From Rhizobium sp. LCM 4573 (GTDB taxonomy: Bacteria; Pseudomonadota; Alphaproteobacteria; Rhizobiales; Rhizobiaceae): a stretch of DNA of 9,483 bases. Below the pieces are notes generated by a model that worked only from the letters and a program-made list of their open reading frames with translations, made no database searches and was not told the DNA's origin. Every line of letters begins with the position of its first letter. Position 1 is the stretch's first letter. Of this stretch, positions 1-7,252 are shown in pieces. The DNA lies in NCBI RefSeq assembly GCF_001854865.1, contig NZ_MDDW01000028.1, positions 195,109 through 204,591 of the forward strand, given 5' to 3'. The translations under genes were made by a program, and so were the position numbers.

Positions 1-1
1 G

Positions 2-2008
2 GATATCGCCGCTCTCACCAATCATCGCCGCATGATCGAGGCCGCGCGGGCGGAAAGCACGCAAGTCGCCGCAAGGCTTGCGGCGCTGGAAGAGGAGGTG
101 GAGAGCCTTGCCGCCCAGCGCGCGGCGCTTGAAATCGGGGGCCGGATCGTTTCGCGTGAGGATATCGCGATTGCCCGCGCAAGCCGCGACGAGGCCTTGA
201 AGGCAGCGGAGGCGAAGCCGGGCAGGGAAGGATACGCCCTCCTGTCGAGCGCCATCACCGCGGCTGACCGCCTGGCGGATGCGGCGCTTTCCGATGCCGA
301 AAGGGTCTCGCGCCACGCCCAGATCGCGCTTCGGCAGAGGGAAATCGAAGGGCAGCTCGAAAGGAGTCGGGAGGCGGCGCGGGAGGCGGAGATCGCGCTG
401 TCCGATGCCGTTACCGATTTCGAGGATGCCTTCCAGCCAGGGCTGGTTTCTCCCGCTACGCCGGAGCGGATGATCGAATGGCGCCGAGCGGTCGATGAGC
501 TGTCGCGCCAGGCGGAAGGCCTCGACCAATTGCGCGACGAACTCGATATCCTGCGGCTGAAGGAGGAGAAGCTGAGGCCGGCGCTATTGTCTCTCGCCGA
601 TGCTGTTGGCCTCCCCGCCGCCGCGCTGCCGACCGTGCCCCTTGCGCGCGGGATCGAACGGAAGATCGGCGAGATCGCCGAGCGCTGGAGCGAAAGCCGC
701 GCGCTGGAGGGAAAGCGCCATTCCGCCAAGGAAGCCCTGGAGCGGCTGGAGGAGCGCGAGATGGCGCTTCGCAGGGAAACGGAAATCTGGGAGCGGACAT
801 TTTCCCAGGCGCTTGCCGCCGTCGGCCTGCCGGAGGACGCCAGGATGGAAATGGCGCTCGCCGCCCTCGATCTCTGGCGGGTTGTGCCGGATCTCATGTC
901 GGAGCGCGAAAACCGGAACCGGCGGGTGCGCGGCATGGCGCGCGACATGGAAGGCTTCGAGGAGGAAATGCGCGCCCTGTGCTTGCAGGTCGCGCCGGAT
1001 CTCGGCTCCATCGCGCCGGATGTCGCGGCGGGCCTGCTGAACGAGCGCGCCATGGCCGCCAATGCGGACGCCAAGCATCGCGCCGCTCTCGTCGCGGAGC
1101 TGGAGCGCGCTGAGGCGGCTCTGGACCGTTCGAAGAGCGACGGCGAGCGGCTTCAGGAAGAGCTCGCGGCGCTTGCCCAAATGCTTTCGTGCGATATCGC
1201 AAAGCTCGGGGATGTCCTGGAGGATCTCAGGCAGCGCAGCCGGCTGGAGGAGAGCTTGCGTCAGGGCCAAAACCGCTTTGCCGAGCAGGCCGATGGCCGG
1301 GACGAGCAGACGGTACGGGCCGCACTTGCCGATTTCGATCGGGTCGCAGCCGCTCTGGAGGTCGAGAGGCTGGAGGCGGAGGATGGCCGGCAGGTGGACC
1401 GCATCGCGGCTCTGCGTGCCGGCGAGGCGGACAATCTGCGCCGTCGCCGCGAACTCGAAACCGGCATCGGCGCCGAAGGCGCGGTTTTCCGCAAGCTTGC
1501 GGCGGAGGAGGAGGCGAGGGAGCTTGCGCGGCGCTGGGTCGTGCTCAAACTTGCCACGAGCCTTCTCTCCTCATCCATGGAGATCTACCGCGAACGGCGG
1601 GCCGATCCCGTGATGCAGCGGGCGGGGCAAGTGTTTTCGGAGCTTACCGGCGGCCGATTCGCGCGGCTCCTGCAGCTCTATGACGAGAGCGACGAATTGC
1701 AGCTCGCCGTGGAACGAAAAACCGGCGAACAGGTGCCGCTTGGCGGGTTAAGCGAGGGCACTGGAGACCAGCTCTATCTGGCCCTGCGGCTCGCCTTCCT
1801 GGAGGATTACTGCGGCCGCAACGAGCCTGCCCCGCTGATTCTCGACGATATCTTCCAGACCTTCGACGACGAGCGGACGGCTGCGGGCCTTCGCACGCTC
1901 GCCGCCGGCGGCGACCGATTCCAGACGATATTGTTCACCCACCAGATGAGCGTGGTGGAAACCGCCAAGCGTGAGATCGGCGAGGGGCTGGATCTGGTGG
2001 TGCTGTAG
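2..2008 (+). CDS. YhaN/SbcC-like AAA ATPase with coiled coil (5' end outside window)
   Basis: This is the C-terminal part (668 codons plus stop) of an SMC/Rad50-like ATPase. The frame is open from base 2, so the ATG at 32 is internal and the N-terminal Walker A half lies upstream. Most of the visible protein is Glu/Arg/Ala/Leu-rich, with the heptad-like character of long coiled coils. The C-terminus carries the second half of an ABC-type head: signature LSEGTGDQ at 1748-1771, Walker B LILDD at 1835-1849 followed by a D-loop-like FQTFDDER, and a switch histidine in FTHQ at 1934-1945. I see no CxxC zinc hook in this part. Proteins of this type (YhaN, about 1,100-1,200 residues) are usually encoded next to an SbcD/YhaO-like nuclease and are assumed to act in DNA end processing. 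The partner would lie upstream, out of view. The family is confident; the exact function is inferred. Confidence 0.88.
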   Translation, partial: DIAALTNHRRMIEAARAESTQVAARLAALEEEVESLAAQRAALEIGGRIVSREDIAIARASRDEALKAAEAKPGREGYALLSSAITAADRLADAALSDAERVSRHAQIALRQREIEGQLERSREAAREAEIALSDAVTDFEDAFQPGLVSPATPERMIEWRRAVDELSRQAEGLDQLRDELDILRLKEEKLRPALLSLADAVGLPAAALPTVPLARGIERKIGEIAERWSESRALEGKRHSAKEALERLEEREMALRRETEIWERTFSQALAAVGLPEDARMEMALAALDLWRVVPDLMSERENRNRRVRGMARDMEGFEEEMRALCLQVAPDLGSIAPDVAAGLLNERAMAANADAKHRAALVAELERAEAALDRSKSDGERLQEELAALAQMLSCDIAKLGDVLEDLRQRSRLEESLRQGQNRFAEQADGRDEQTVRAALADFDRVAAALEVERLEAEDGRQVDRIAALRAGEADNLRRRRELETGIGAEGAVFRKLAAEEEARELARRWVVLKLATSLLSSSMEIYRERRADPVMQRAGQVFSELTGGRFARLLQLYDESDELQLAVERKTGEQVPLGGLSEGTGDQLYLALRLAFLEDYCGRNEPAPLILDDIFQTFDDERTAAGLRTLAAGGDRFQTILFTHQMSVVETAKREIGEGLDLVVL

Positions 2009-2103
2009 GACTGGCGGCAGGTCGGGCTGAAAGAAGAGCGCACGAGACGCGCCGCCGATCGAAACTCGGCTTCAAAGATTTCAGCAAACTTTAGGGGAAA
2101 GAA

Positions 2104-2179
2104 TGGTGGGCGATGAGAGACTCGAACTCCCGACATCCTCGGTGTAAACGAGGCGCTCTACCAACTGAGCTAATCGCCC
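2104..2179 (-). tRNA. tRNA-Val (anticodon TAC)
   Basis: Read on the minus strand, this is a complete 76-nt cloverleaf. The acceptor stem GGGCGAT pairs with ATCGCCC. The D arm has the TAGCTCAGTTGG pattern. The anticodon arm is CCTCG-TTTACAC-CGAGG, giving anticodon TAC (valine, GTA and related codons). The T arm contains GTTCGAG. The 3' CCA is encoded in the genome (TGG at 2104-2106 on the plus strand). It is divergent from the tRNA-Asp pair and convergent with the ATPase gene, with 95 bp between it and that stop codon. Confidence 0.97.
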
Positions 2180-2220
2180 TTTCGCGGCTGCGGAACCCGT
2201 CCGCCGCGTCGGTGGCCGTG

Positions 2221-2249
2221 ATCTATGCGGATCGCGGAAAAACCGCAAG
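2221..2249 (-). promoter_or_regulatory. candidate promoter of tRNA-Val with upstream A-tracts
   Basis: On the minus strand a CTTGCG -35-like hexamer (2244-2249) is separated by 17 nt from ATAGAT (2221-2226). This resembles the loose rhizobial housekeeping pattern CTTGAC-N17-CTATAT in spacing and in the -35, less well in the -10. Transcription would begin near 2214, giving a leader of about 35 nt before the tRNA. Two A-tracts on the transcribed strand (T-runs at 2263-2269 and 2273-2278 on the plus strand) lie just upstream, where an UP element for the RNA polymerase alpha subunit would sit. This is inferred from pattern and position only. Confidence 0.4.
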
Positions 2250-2349
2250 AGCTTTCGTGATGTTTTTTTGAATTTTTTGCTGAAAGCCGGCACGGAAAGG
2301 GGAGGGGCTGTGCAAATTGCCTCCCGTCATTCTTTTGTCTTGAAACCTG

Positions 2350-2378
2350 CTTGACACCCGATGCCGAACCTCTTAGTT
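2350..2378 (+). promoter_or_regulatory. candidate promoter of the tRNA-Asp pair
   Basis: CTTGAC at 2350-2355 (also a perfect TTGACA at 2351-2356) is followed 17 nt later by TTAGTT at 2373-2378. The -35 is an exact match to the rhizobial consensus; the -10 matches CTATAT in only 3 of 6 positions. The start point would be near 2385, about 56 nt ahead of the first tRNA-Asp. It is the best promoter-like sequence I find upstream of that gene. Confidence 0.45.
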
Positions 2379-2380
2379 AG

Positions 2381-2396
2381 CCGCTCAACCGAGCGG
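2381..2396 (+). other. perfect 6-bp hairpin upstream of tRNA-Asp
   Basis: CCGCTC (2381-2386), loop AACC, GAGCGG (2391-2396) form a perfect GC-rich stem. It lies at or right beside the predicted start of the tRNA-Asp transcript, so it could cap the 5' leader. No T-run follows, so it is not a terminator. Function unknown. Confidence 0.4.
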
Positions 2397-2412
2397 TCGA
2401 GGCCGCACGGCG

Positions 2413-2431
2413 AAGGGCCAACGCCCTTTTT
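2413..2431 (+). terminator. terminator-like hairpin just before tRNA-Asp
   Basis: AAGGGC (2413-2418), loop CAAC, GCCCTT (2423-2428) form a 6-bp stem that runs into an uninterrupted T5 (2427-2431), the shape of a short intrinsic terminator on the plus strand. It ends only 9 nt before the first tRNA-Asp and lies downstream of that gene's best promoter candidate. It may therefore be a weak terminator that is read through, the end of a short leader RNA, or simply part of the pre-tRNA 5' leader. Confidence 0.4.
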
Positions 2432-2436
2432 GAGAA

Positions 2437-2522
2437 ATGCGCGGGTGTAGCTCAGTCGGTTAGAGTGCCGGCCTGTCACGCCGGAGGTCGCGGGTTCGAG
2501 CCCCGTCACTCGCGCCATTCTC
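2437..2522 (+). repeat. 86-bp perfect direct repeat, copy 1 (contains tRNA-Asp)
   Basis: The whole tRNA gene plus 4 bases upstream (ATGC) and 5 downstream (TTCTC) is repeated without a mismatch at 2582-2667. The flanks beyond this differ. This fits a tandem tRNA duplication kept identical by gene conversion or by recent origin. Confidence 0.9.
2441..2517 (+). tRNA. tRNA-Asp (anticodon GTC), first copy
   Basis: This is a complete 77-nt cloverleaf with the CCA end encoded (2515-2517). The acceptor stem GCGGGTG pairs with CACTCGC through one G-T wobble, and the discriminator is G. The anticodon arm CCGGC-CTGTCAC-GCCGG gives anticodon GTC (aspartate). The T arm has the expected GGTTCGAGCC. It is identical in sequence to the second copy 68 bp downstream and probably shares its transcript. 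Confidence 0.98.
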
Positions 2523-2561
2523 CTCCTCGAAATCGACCGGTCTCTTTTAAGGATTGGTCAA

Positions 2562-2580
2562 AATGCCGCAAGCCGGCATT
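2562..2580 (+). other. 7-bp hairpin in the spacer between the tRNA-Asp genes
   Basis: AATGCCG (2562-2568) and CGGCATT (2574-2580) pair perfectly around a 5-nt loop. It ends 5 bases before the second tRNA and has no following T-run, so termination is unlikely. In a dicistronic precursor it could separate the two cloverleaves for RNase processing. The role is inferred. Confidence 0.45.
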
Positions 2581-2581
2581 C

Positions 2582-2667
2582 ATGCGCGGGTGTAGCTCAG
2601 TCGGTTAGAGTGCCGGCCTGTCACGCCGGAGGTCGCGGGTTCGAGCCCCGTCACTCGCGCCATTCTC
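2582..2667 (+). repeat. 86-bp perfect direct repeat, copy 2 (contains tRNA-Asp)
   Basis: Second copy of the repeat at 2437-2522. See that entry for its extent. Confidence 0.9.
2586..2662 (+). tRNA. tRNA-Asp (anticodon GTC), second copy
   Basis: This 77-nt gene is identical base for base to the tRNA-Asp at 2441-2517, including the encoded CCA (2660-2662) and anticodon GTC. I find no promoter-like sequence in the 68-bp spacer, so co-transcription with the first copy is likely. No clear intrinsic terminator follows it. Confidence 0.98.
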
Positions 2668-2960
2668 TTTTACCGGCATGTTTTCCCTCTCCTAATCTGT
2701 GTTCCGGTGCCTTTGCCGGGCGTTGCGGAGCCGTGTCCGCTGCCATAAGCTGTGCTGTAAGCTTGGAATTGCTCTCCTGATCAACCTGTGGTGATTGTGG
2801 GACGCCTGCTCCATTTTGGCGGGGCAAGGGGTGCTCAAAAGTCTTGCACCGGGGCTTCGCCTGCGCTAGTCACACGGCGTGTTGCAATGCACGTTTGCTT
2901 GGCCCGCGCATTGTTGATCGAGCGCCGCCCGGTGCTTTTGGCCAGCAAGGATCGAATGCC
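2668..2960 (+). other. non-coding region between tRNA-Asp and nuoA
   Basis: About 290 bp without a convincing gene. The nuoA frame is open upstream to a TTG at 2844, but that extension lacks any NuoA-like sequence. I see no terminator for the tRNA unit beyond weak pairings, for example AAGCT/AGCTT at 2747-2764. I find no clear FNR/FixK-type TTGAT-N4-ATCAA box. The only promoter-like element I can propose is at 2843-2871. Confidence 0.6.
2843..2871 (+). promoter_or_regulatory. candidate nuo operon promoter
   Basis: CTTGCA (2843-2848) and CTAGTC (2866-2871) are separated by 17 nt, in line with the rhizobial CTTGAC-N17-CTATAT pattern, with 4 of 6 and 3 of 6 matches. Transcription would start near 2878, leaving an 80-odd-nt leader before nuoA. 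Position and spacing fit, but the sequence match is modest. Confidence 0.35.
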
Positions 2961-3326
2961 ATGAGTGAACTCCTCGCTTCCTATATCCCGATCGCGGTCT
3001 TTATCGGTATTGCCATGGTGATCGGCCTGGCGCTTCTGATCGCGCCTTTCGCCGTCGCCTACAAGGCGCCCGATTCGGAAAAGCTTTCGGCTTATGAATG
3101 CGGCTTCAACGCCTTCGACGATGCGCGCATGAAGTTCGACATCCGGTTCTATCTCGTCTCGATCCTTTTCATCATCTTCGATCTCGAAGTCGCCTTCCTG
3201 TTTCCCTGGGCGGTATCCTTCGGCGATATCGGCTGGTTCGGCTTCTGGTCGATGATGGTTTTCCTGGCGGTCCTGACCGTCGGCTTCATTTATGAATGGA
3301 AGAAAGGAGCGCTGGAATGGGCGTAG
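2961..3326 (+). CDS. nuoA: NADH-quinone oxidoreductase subunit A
   Basis: NuoA is a small membrane subunit of complex I at the junction of the peripheral and membrane arms, near the quinone site. The 121-residue product is the normal family length. Three hydrophobic helices are visible at about residues 9-34, 62-84 and 91-112. The conserved YECGF (45-49) lies in the loop after helix 1, the segment that closes over the quinone cavity in known structures. The conserved acidic FDLE motif (73-76) is followed by VAFLFPW in helix 2. The ATG at 2961 is chosen because AAGGA (2947-2951) stands 9 nt ahead and the protein then begins like other NuoA proteins. The in-frame TTG at 2844 would add an unrelated tail. 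It is the first gene of the operon and overlaps nuoB by 10 bases. Confidence 0.97.
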   Translation: MSELLASYIPIAVFIGIAMVIGLALLIAPFAVAYKAPDSEKLSAYECGFNAFDDARMKFDIRFYLVSILFIIFDLEVAFLFPWAVSFGDIGWFGFWSMMVFLAVLTVGFIYEWKKGALEWA

Positions 3327-3898
3327 TCGACACCGGCAGCACCCTGGTCGCGCCGCAGCCCAAGGGGATCATCGATCCGAACACCGGCAAGCCTATTGGC
3401 AGCGACGATGCGTTCTTCGGCGAGATCAATAACGAACTCGCCGACAAGGGCTTTCTCGTCACTTCCACCGACGAGCTGATCAACTGGGCCCGCACCGGTT
3501 CGCTGATGTGGATGACCTTCGGTCTCGCTTGCTGCGCGGTCGAGATGATGCAGCTCTCCATGCCGCGCTACGATGTCGAGCGTTTCGGGTTTGCGCCGCG
3601 CGCCTCGCCGCGCCAGTCGGACGTCATGATCGTCGCCGGCACGCTGACCAACAAGATGGCACCCGCCCTGCGCAAGGTCTATGACCAGATGCCGGAGCCG
3701 CGCTACGTCATCTCCATGGGCTCCTGCGCCAACGGCGGCGGTTACTATCATTATTCCTATTCGGTTGTTCGCGGCTGTGATCGAGTCGTGCCGATCGATA
3801 TCTATGTTCCGGGCTGTCCCCCCACGGCGGAGGCGCTGCTCTACGGGGTGCTTCTGCTGCAGAAGAAGATCCGGCGTACCGGTACGATCGAGCGCTGA
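3317..3898 (+). CDS. nuoB: NADH-quinone oxidoreductase subunit B
   Basis: NuoB (PSST/Nqo6) carries cluster N2, the last [4Fe-4S] centre before quinone, in the connecting module. The 193-residue protein shows all four ligands: the adjacent pair Cys72-Cys73 in ACCAVEM, Cys137 in GSCANGGG and Cys167 in PGCPPT. The N-terminal 30 residues ([11 protein letters not shown] and onward) are the variable extension, of a type I recognise from rhizobial NuoB. The ATG at 3317 is preferred over the upstream in-frame ATG at 3296 because AAGGAG (3304-3309) lies 7 nt before it and the product then starts MGVV. The start lies inside the end of nuoA, so the two are probably translationally coupled. Confidence 0.98.
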   Translation: MGVVDTGSTLVAPQPKGIIDPNTGKPIGSDDAFFGEINNELADKGFLVTSTDELINWARTGSLMWMTFGLACCAVEMMQLSMPRYDVERFGFAPRASPRQSDVMIVAGTLTNKMAPALRKVYDQMPEPRYVISMGSCANGGGYYHYSYSVVRGCDRVVPIDIYVPGCPPTAEALLYGVLLLQKKIRRTGTIER

Positions 3899-3915
3899 GG
3901 GCGAAGGACGAAGCA

Positions 3916-4518
3916 ATGACTGAAGCCCTGAATGAGCTTTCCTCCTACATCCGCGAGACGCGTCCGGAACTGGTGAAGGATGCGGTGATCGCCTATGGCG
4001 AGCTGACGCTGACGGCCGAGCCTGATGATATCGTGCCGCTGCTCACCTTCCTGCGCGACGACGTGCAGTGCGGGTTCGTGAGCATGATCGATATCTGCGG
4101 GGTGGACTGGCCGGCGCGCGAGAAGCGTTTCGACGTGGTCTACCACCTGCTGTCGCCGCGCCAGAACCTGCGTATCCGCATCAAGGTCGCGACCGGCGAA
4201 GACGAGCCGGTTCCTTCTGTTTGTCCGGTCTATCCGGGCGCCGACTGGTTCGAGCGCGAAGCCTGGGACCTCTACGGTATTCTGTTCACCGGCCATCCGG
4301 ACCTGCGCCGCATCCTGACGGACTATGGTTTCGAAGGTCATCCGCTGCGCAAGGACTTCCCGACGACCGGCTTCGTCGAGGTTCGTTACGACGATGCTGC
4401 GAAGCGGGTGGTCTACGAGCCGGTGGAGCTGCGCCAGGAGTTCCGTAATTTTGATTTTCTGTCTCCGTGGGAGGGTACGGATTATGTCCTACCCGGAGAC
4501 GAAAAGGCGAAAGCTTAA
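3916..4518 (+). CDS. nuoC: NADH-quinone oxidoreductase subunit C
   Basis: NuoC (30-kDa subunit, Nqo5) is a structural subunit of the connecting module. It binds NuoD and NuoB and has no cofactor. The 200-residue length fits a separate NuoC, not the NuoCD fusion found in enterobacteria. The family signature is clear at about residues 113-148: [10 protein letters not shown], then [24 protein letters not shown] read as one conserved block (126-149). AAGGA (3904-3908) is 7 nt before the ATG. The gap to nuoB is 17 bp. The downstream gap to nuoD, 74 bp, is the largest between genes of the operon seen here. Confidence 0.97.
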   Translation: MTEALNELSSYIRETRPELVKDAVIAYGELTLTAEPDDIVPLLTFLRDDVQCGFVSMIDICGVDWPAREKRFDVVYHLLSPRQNLRIRIKVATGEDEPVPSVCPVYPGADWFEREAWDLYGILFTGHPDLRRILTDYGFEGHPLRKDFPTTGFVEVRYDDAAKRVVYEPVELRQEFRNFDFLSPWEGTDYVLPGDEKAKA

Positions 4519-4592
4519 AGTCGGCATATCGGGCCGGCTGACCACGTTTTTCCGCCCGGCGCGGCTTTTCCGTCCGGCATGGAGCAAGCAGT

Positions 4593-5783
4593 ATGACTGA
4601 ACACAACGTCCGCAACTTCAACATCAACTTCGGACCGCAGCATCCGGCCGCGCATGGCGTGTTGCGGCTTGTGCTGGAGCTGGACGGTGAAATCGTCGAG
4701 CGGGTCGATCCGCATATCGGATTGCTTCACCGCGGCACCGAGAAGCTGATCGAGACGAAGACCTATCTGCAGGCCGTTCCCTATTTCGATCGCCTCGACT
4801 ACGTCGCGCCGATGAACCAGGAGCACGCCTTCGCGCTCGCAGTGGAGCGGCTGATCGGGCTCGAAATCCCGATCCGCGGCCAGCTCATCCGTGTGCTGTT
4901 TTCCGAAATCGGCCGTATCCTTTCGCATCTCCTGAACGTCACGACCCAGGCAATGGACGTCGGCGCGCTCACCCCGCCGCTCTGGGGCTTCGAGGAGCGC
5001 GAGAAGCTCATGGTCTTCTACGAGCGGGCCTCCGGCGCGCGCATGCATGCGGCCTATTTCCGGCCGGGCGGCGTGCATCAGGACCTGCCGCCGGAACTGG
5101 TCGAGGATATCGGCACGTGGTGCGACGAATTTCCGGCGAAGCTCGACGACATCGACGATCTCCTGACCGGCAACCGCATCTTCAAGCAGCGCAACGTCGA
5201 TATCGGTGTGGTGAAGCTGGAGGATGCCTGGGCATGGGGCTTTTCCGGTGTCATGGTGCGCGGCTCCGGTGCCGCCTGGGATTTGCGCCGCGCGCAGCCC
5301 TATGAATGCTATTCCGAGCTCGATTTCGACATTCCGATCGGCAAGAACGGCGACTGCTACGATCGCTATCTGATCCGCATGATTGAGATGCGCGAATCCG
5401 TGAAGATCATGAAGCAGTGCGTCAACCGCCTGCTGGGCGATGCAAGGACGGGGCCGTTCTCTTCCACCGACGGCAAGGTCGTACCGCCGAAGCGCGGCGA
5501 GATGAAGCGTTCGATGGAAGCGCTCATCCATCACTTCAAGCTCTACACCGAAGGCTACCATGTGCCGGCCGGCGAGGCTTATGCGGCCGTCGAGGCTCCG
5601 AAGGGAGAATTCGGCGTCTATCTCGTCTCCGACGGTACCAACAAGCCCTACCGCTGCAAGATCCGCGCGCCGGGCTATGCCCATCTGCAAGCCATGGACT
5701 TCCTCTGTCGGGGGCACCAGCTTGCGGACGTTTCTGCGGTTCTCGGCTCGCTCGATATCGTGTTCGGTGAGGTGGACCGCTGA
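4593..5783 (+). CDS. nuoD: NADH-quinone oxidoreductase subunit D
   Basis: NuoD (49-kDa subunit, Nqo4) forms the quinone-binding cavity together with NuoB and descends from the large subunit of [NiFe] hydrogenases. At 396 residues it is full length. The family signature [14 protein letters not shown] is at residues 41-54. The quinone head-group residues are in place: His21 in [12 protein letters not shown] and Tyr70 in DRLDYVAPM. These match His38 and Tyr87 of the Thermus subunit with the same offset of 17. The end of the protein is the typical [23 protein letters not shown] at 4581-4584 lies 8 nt before the ATG. Its stop codon shares one base with the start of the next gene. Confidence 0.98.
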   Translation: MTEHNVRNFNINFGPQHPAAHGVLRLVLELDGEIVERVDPHIGLLHRGTEKLIETKTYLQAVPYFDRLDYVAPMNQEHAFALAVERLIGLEIPIRGQLIRVLFSEIGRILSHLLNVTTQAMDVGALTPPLWGFEEREKLMVFYERASGARMHAAYFRPGGVHQDLPPELVEDIGTWCDEFPAKLDDIDDLLTGNRIFKQRNVDIGVVKLEDAWAWGFSGVMVRGSGAAWDLRRAQPYECYSELDFDIPIGKNGDCYDRYLIRMIEMRESVKIMKQCVNRLLGDARTGPFSSTDGKVVPPKRGEMKRSMEALIHHFKLYTEGYHVPAGEAYAAVEAPKGEFGVYLVSDGTNKPYRCKIRAPGYAHLQAMDFLCRGHQLADVSAVLGSLDIVFGEVDR

Positions 5784-6031
5784 TGCGCCGACTGATCCTG
5801 ACGGCATTTGCTCTGCTGGCCGCCTCCGCTGCGCTTGCGCAGGAGCGGGCGTCCTCGGACGCGATCAAGGGAAGCTCCACCATTGCGGACCTCCTGTCGA
5901 AGGGATTTGAGATCAAGGCAGCCGTACCCAACGGTACGACAAAGTTCATAGTGTTCATGCAGAAAGGCAATTCTGCCTATGCCTGCGAATTCCTCACCGT
6001 CACCAAGACGCGGTGCGGAACCTTAAACTGA
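5783..6031 (+). CDS. small secreted protein of unknown function in the nuo operon
   Basis: I do not recognise a family for this 82-residue product. It begins with a clear Sec signal peptide: MRR, a hydrophobic core (residues 4-18) and a likely signal peptidase I site after ALA (19|20), leaving about 63 residues for the periplasm. The mature part has two cysteines (68 and 78) that could form a disulfide, and an FIVFMQKG strand-like segment. The start ATG overlaps the nuoD stop (TGATG), which points to translational coupling. The 14-bp gap before nuoE places it firmly in the operon. Base composition and codon use look like those of its neighbours, which supports a real gene. A periplasmic product is surprising in the stretch of the operon that encodes cytoplasmic peripheral-arm subunits; its role is unknown. 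Confidence 0.82.
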   Translation: MRRLILTAFALLAASAALAQERASSDAIKGSSTIADLLSKGFEIKAAVPNGTTKFIVFMQKGNSAYACEFLTVTKTRCGTLN

Positions 6032-6045
6032 TAAGGCGTGAAAGA

Positions 6046-7242
6046 ATGTCCGTTCGTCGATTAGCCGAAGAGCAGTTTCAGCCGGCAGCGTTCGCCTTCA
6101 ATGACGAGAACGCCGCCTGGGCCGAGGCGACCATCAGAAAATATCCGGAAGGCCGTCAGCAGTCGGCGGTGATTCCGCTTCTGATGCGCGCGCAGGAACA
6201 GGACGGCTGGGTGACGCGCTCGGCCATCGAATACGTCGCCGCCAAGCTCGACATGCCCTATATCCGCGTGCTGGAAGTCGCGACCTTCTATACGCAATTC
6301 CAGCTGAAGCCGGTCGGCACCCGCGCCCATATCCAGGTCTGCGGCACGACGCCCTGTATGCTGCGCGGCGCCGAAGACCTGATGAAGGTCTGTCAAAGGA
6401 AGATCCATCACGATCCCTTCGCGCTGAATGCCGACGGCACGCTTTCTTGGGAAGAGGTCGAGTGTCAGGGTGCCTGCGTCAACGCGCCGATGGTCATCAT
6501 CTTCAAGGATGCCTACGAGGACCTGACGCCCGAGCGGCTGGAAGAGATCATCGATGCGTTCGAGGCAGGCAAGGGCCATGAAATCAAGCCCGGTCCGCAG
6601 ATCGATCGGTATTTCTCTGCGCCGGAAGGTGGCCCTCTGACCCTTCTGGAGGACGTCAAGCCGGTCCGCACCAATCTCGAGCCGCAGCCCGCGGCCGACG
6701 CTGCGCCTATTCCGCCCGCCGAGGCCGCACGGCCGAAGGACAGGGCTCCGGAAACCGATCCCAAGCTGAAGACCCCGGCAACCGCCCCGAAGGCGGCGGC
6801 CGCCAATGTGAAGGCTGCGGAAAAGCAGCCGCTTTCCGCCACCGCAAAGAGCGTGCCGGACCCGAAGGCGGTCGGCAGCACAGCGGAAGGCGCGCCGGCC
6901 GAGCCTGGCTCGGCGACGGGTGGAAAGCCTGCGGCCGCCAAGGTCGCCAAGCCCTCGCTGGAGGACAAGAACCGTCCGAAGGGCATCGAACGCCCGGCGG
7001 AAGTGGACGACCTCAAGATGATCGCCGGCGTCGGCCCGAAGATCGAGGGCATTCTGCACGAACTCGGCATCTTCACCTTCGCGCAAGTCGCCTCCTGGAA
7101 GAAGGCGGAGCGCGAATGGGTCGATTCCTATCTGAACTTCAAGGGTCGGATCGAGCGCGACGACTGGGTCAAGCAGGCCAAGGCACTCGCCAAGGGCGGT
7201 GAGGCCGAATACATTCGTGTCTTCGGCAAGAAGCCGCGGTAA
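6046..7242 (+). CDS. nuoE: NADH-quinone oxidoreductase subunit E with C-terminal HHH-like extension
   Basis: NuoE (24-kDa subunit, Nqo2) holds the [2Fe-2S] cluster N1a in the NADH module. Residues 1-205 are the normal thioredoxin-fold subunit, with ligands Cys99 and Cys104 (VCGTTPC) and Cys140 and Cys144 (ECQGAC). The protein is 398 residues, against roughly 160-240 in the usual family. The extra part is an Ala/Pro/Lys-rich linker (about 212-318) and a compact domain at 321-381 with [12 protein letters not shown] and [10 protein letters not shown], resembling the helix-hairpin-helix/H3TH-like domain of COG3743. The ATG at 6046 is chosen because the protein then begins [11 protein letters not shown], as I recall for rhizobial NuoE, with AAGG at 6033-6036. 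An in-frame GTG at 6013 overlaps the previous gene and lacks support. NuoF follows after 10 bp. Confidence 0.96.
   Translation: MSVRRLAEEQFQPAAFAFNDENAAWAEATIRKYPEGRQQSAVIPLLMRAQEQDGWVTRSAIEYVAAKLDMPYIRVLEVATFYTQFQLKPVGTRAHIQVCGTTPCMLRGAEDLMKVCQRKIHHDPFALNADGTLSWEEVECQGACVNAPMVIIFKDAYEDLTPERLEEIIDAFEAGKGHEIKPGPQIDRYFSAPEGGPLTLLEDVKPVRTNLEPQPAADAAPIPPAEAARPKDRAPETDPKLKTPATAPKAAAANVKAAEKQPLSATAKSVPDPKAVGSTAEGAPAEPGSATGGKPAAAKVAKPSLEDKNRPKGIERPAEVDDLKMIAGVGPKIEGILHELGIFTFAQVASWKKAEREWVDSYLNFKGRIERDDWVKQAKALAKGGEAEYIRVFGKKPR
7006..7188 (+). other. HHH-like domain fused to NuoE
   Basis: Residues 321-381 of NuoE. The hairpin motif [10 protein letters not shown] is the GxGPK form of a helix-hairpin-helix, followed by W351 and the GRIERDDW block. 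About 33 of 61 positions are identical, counted by hand, to the C-terminus of the protein encoded at 8564-9217. HHH domains usually bind DNA or RNA non-specifically. Whether this one binds nucleic acid or only proteins cannot be told from sequence. Confidence 0.8.
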
Positions 7243-7252
7243 GGAGTGAGAC

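Noticed and set aside
2054..2070. GCCGA/TCGGC stem between the ATPase gene and tRNA-Val, as a terminator
   Set aside because: Only 5 bp, with a 7-nt loop and no T-run on either strand.
2081..2293. 70-codon minus-strand frame with LAQLVERLVYTEDVGSS
   Set aside because: It is a translation of the tRNA-Val gene itself, another well-known spurious prediction.
2327..2518. 63-codon minus-strand frame with a VTGLEPATSG-like sequence
   Set aside because: It is antisense to the first tRNA-Asp. This peptide pattern is a familiar artefact of translating the complement of tRNA genes and is not a real protein.
2844..2960. N-terminal extension of nuoA from a TTG start
   Set aside because: The extra 39 residues do not resemble NuoA, while the ATG at 2961 has a good ribosome site and gives the standard 121-residue protein.
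2663..2960. FNR/FixK-type operator upstream of nuoA
   Set aside because: Only isolated half-sites (TTGAT, GATCAA) are present. No properly spaced palindrome was found.
4515..5807. 430-codon open frame on the minus strand
   Set aside because: It is the complement of nuoD, with no recognisable domain. The sense protein is clearly NuoD.
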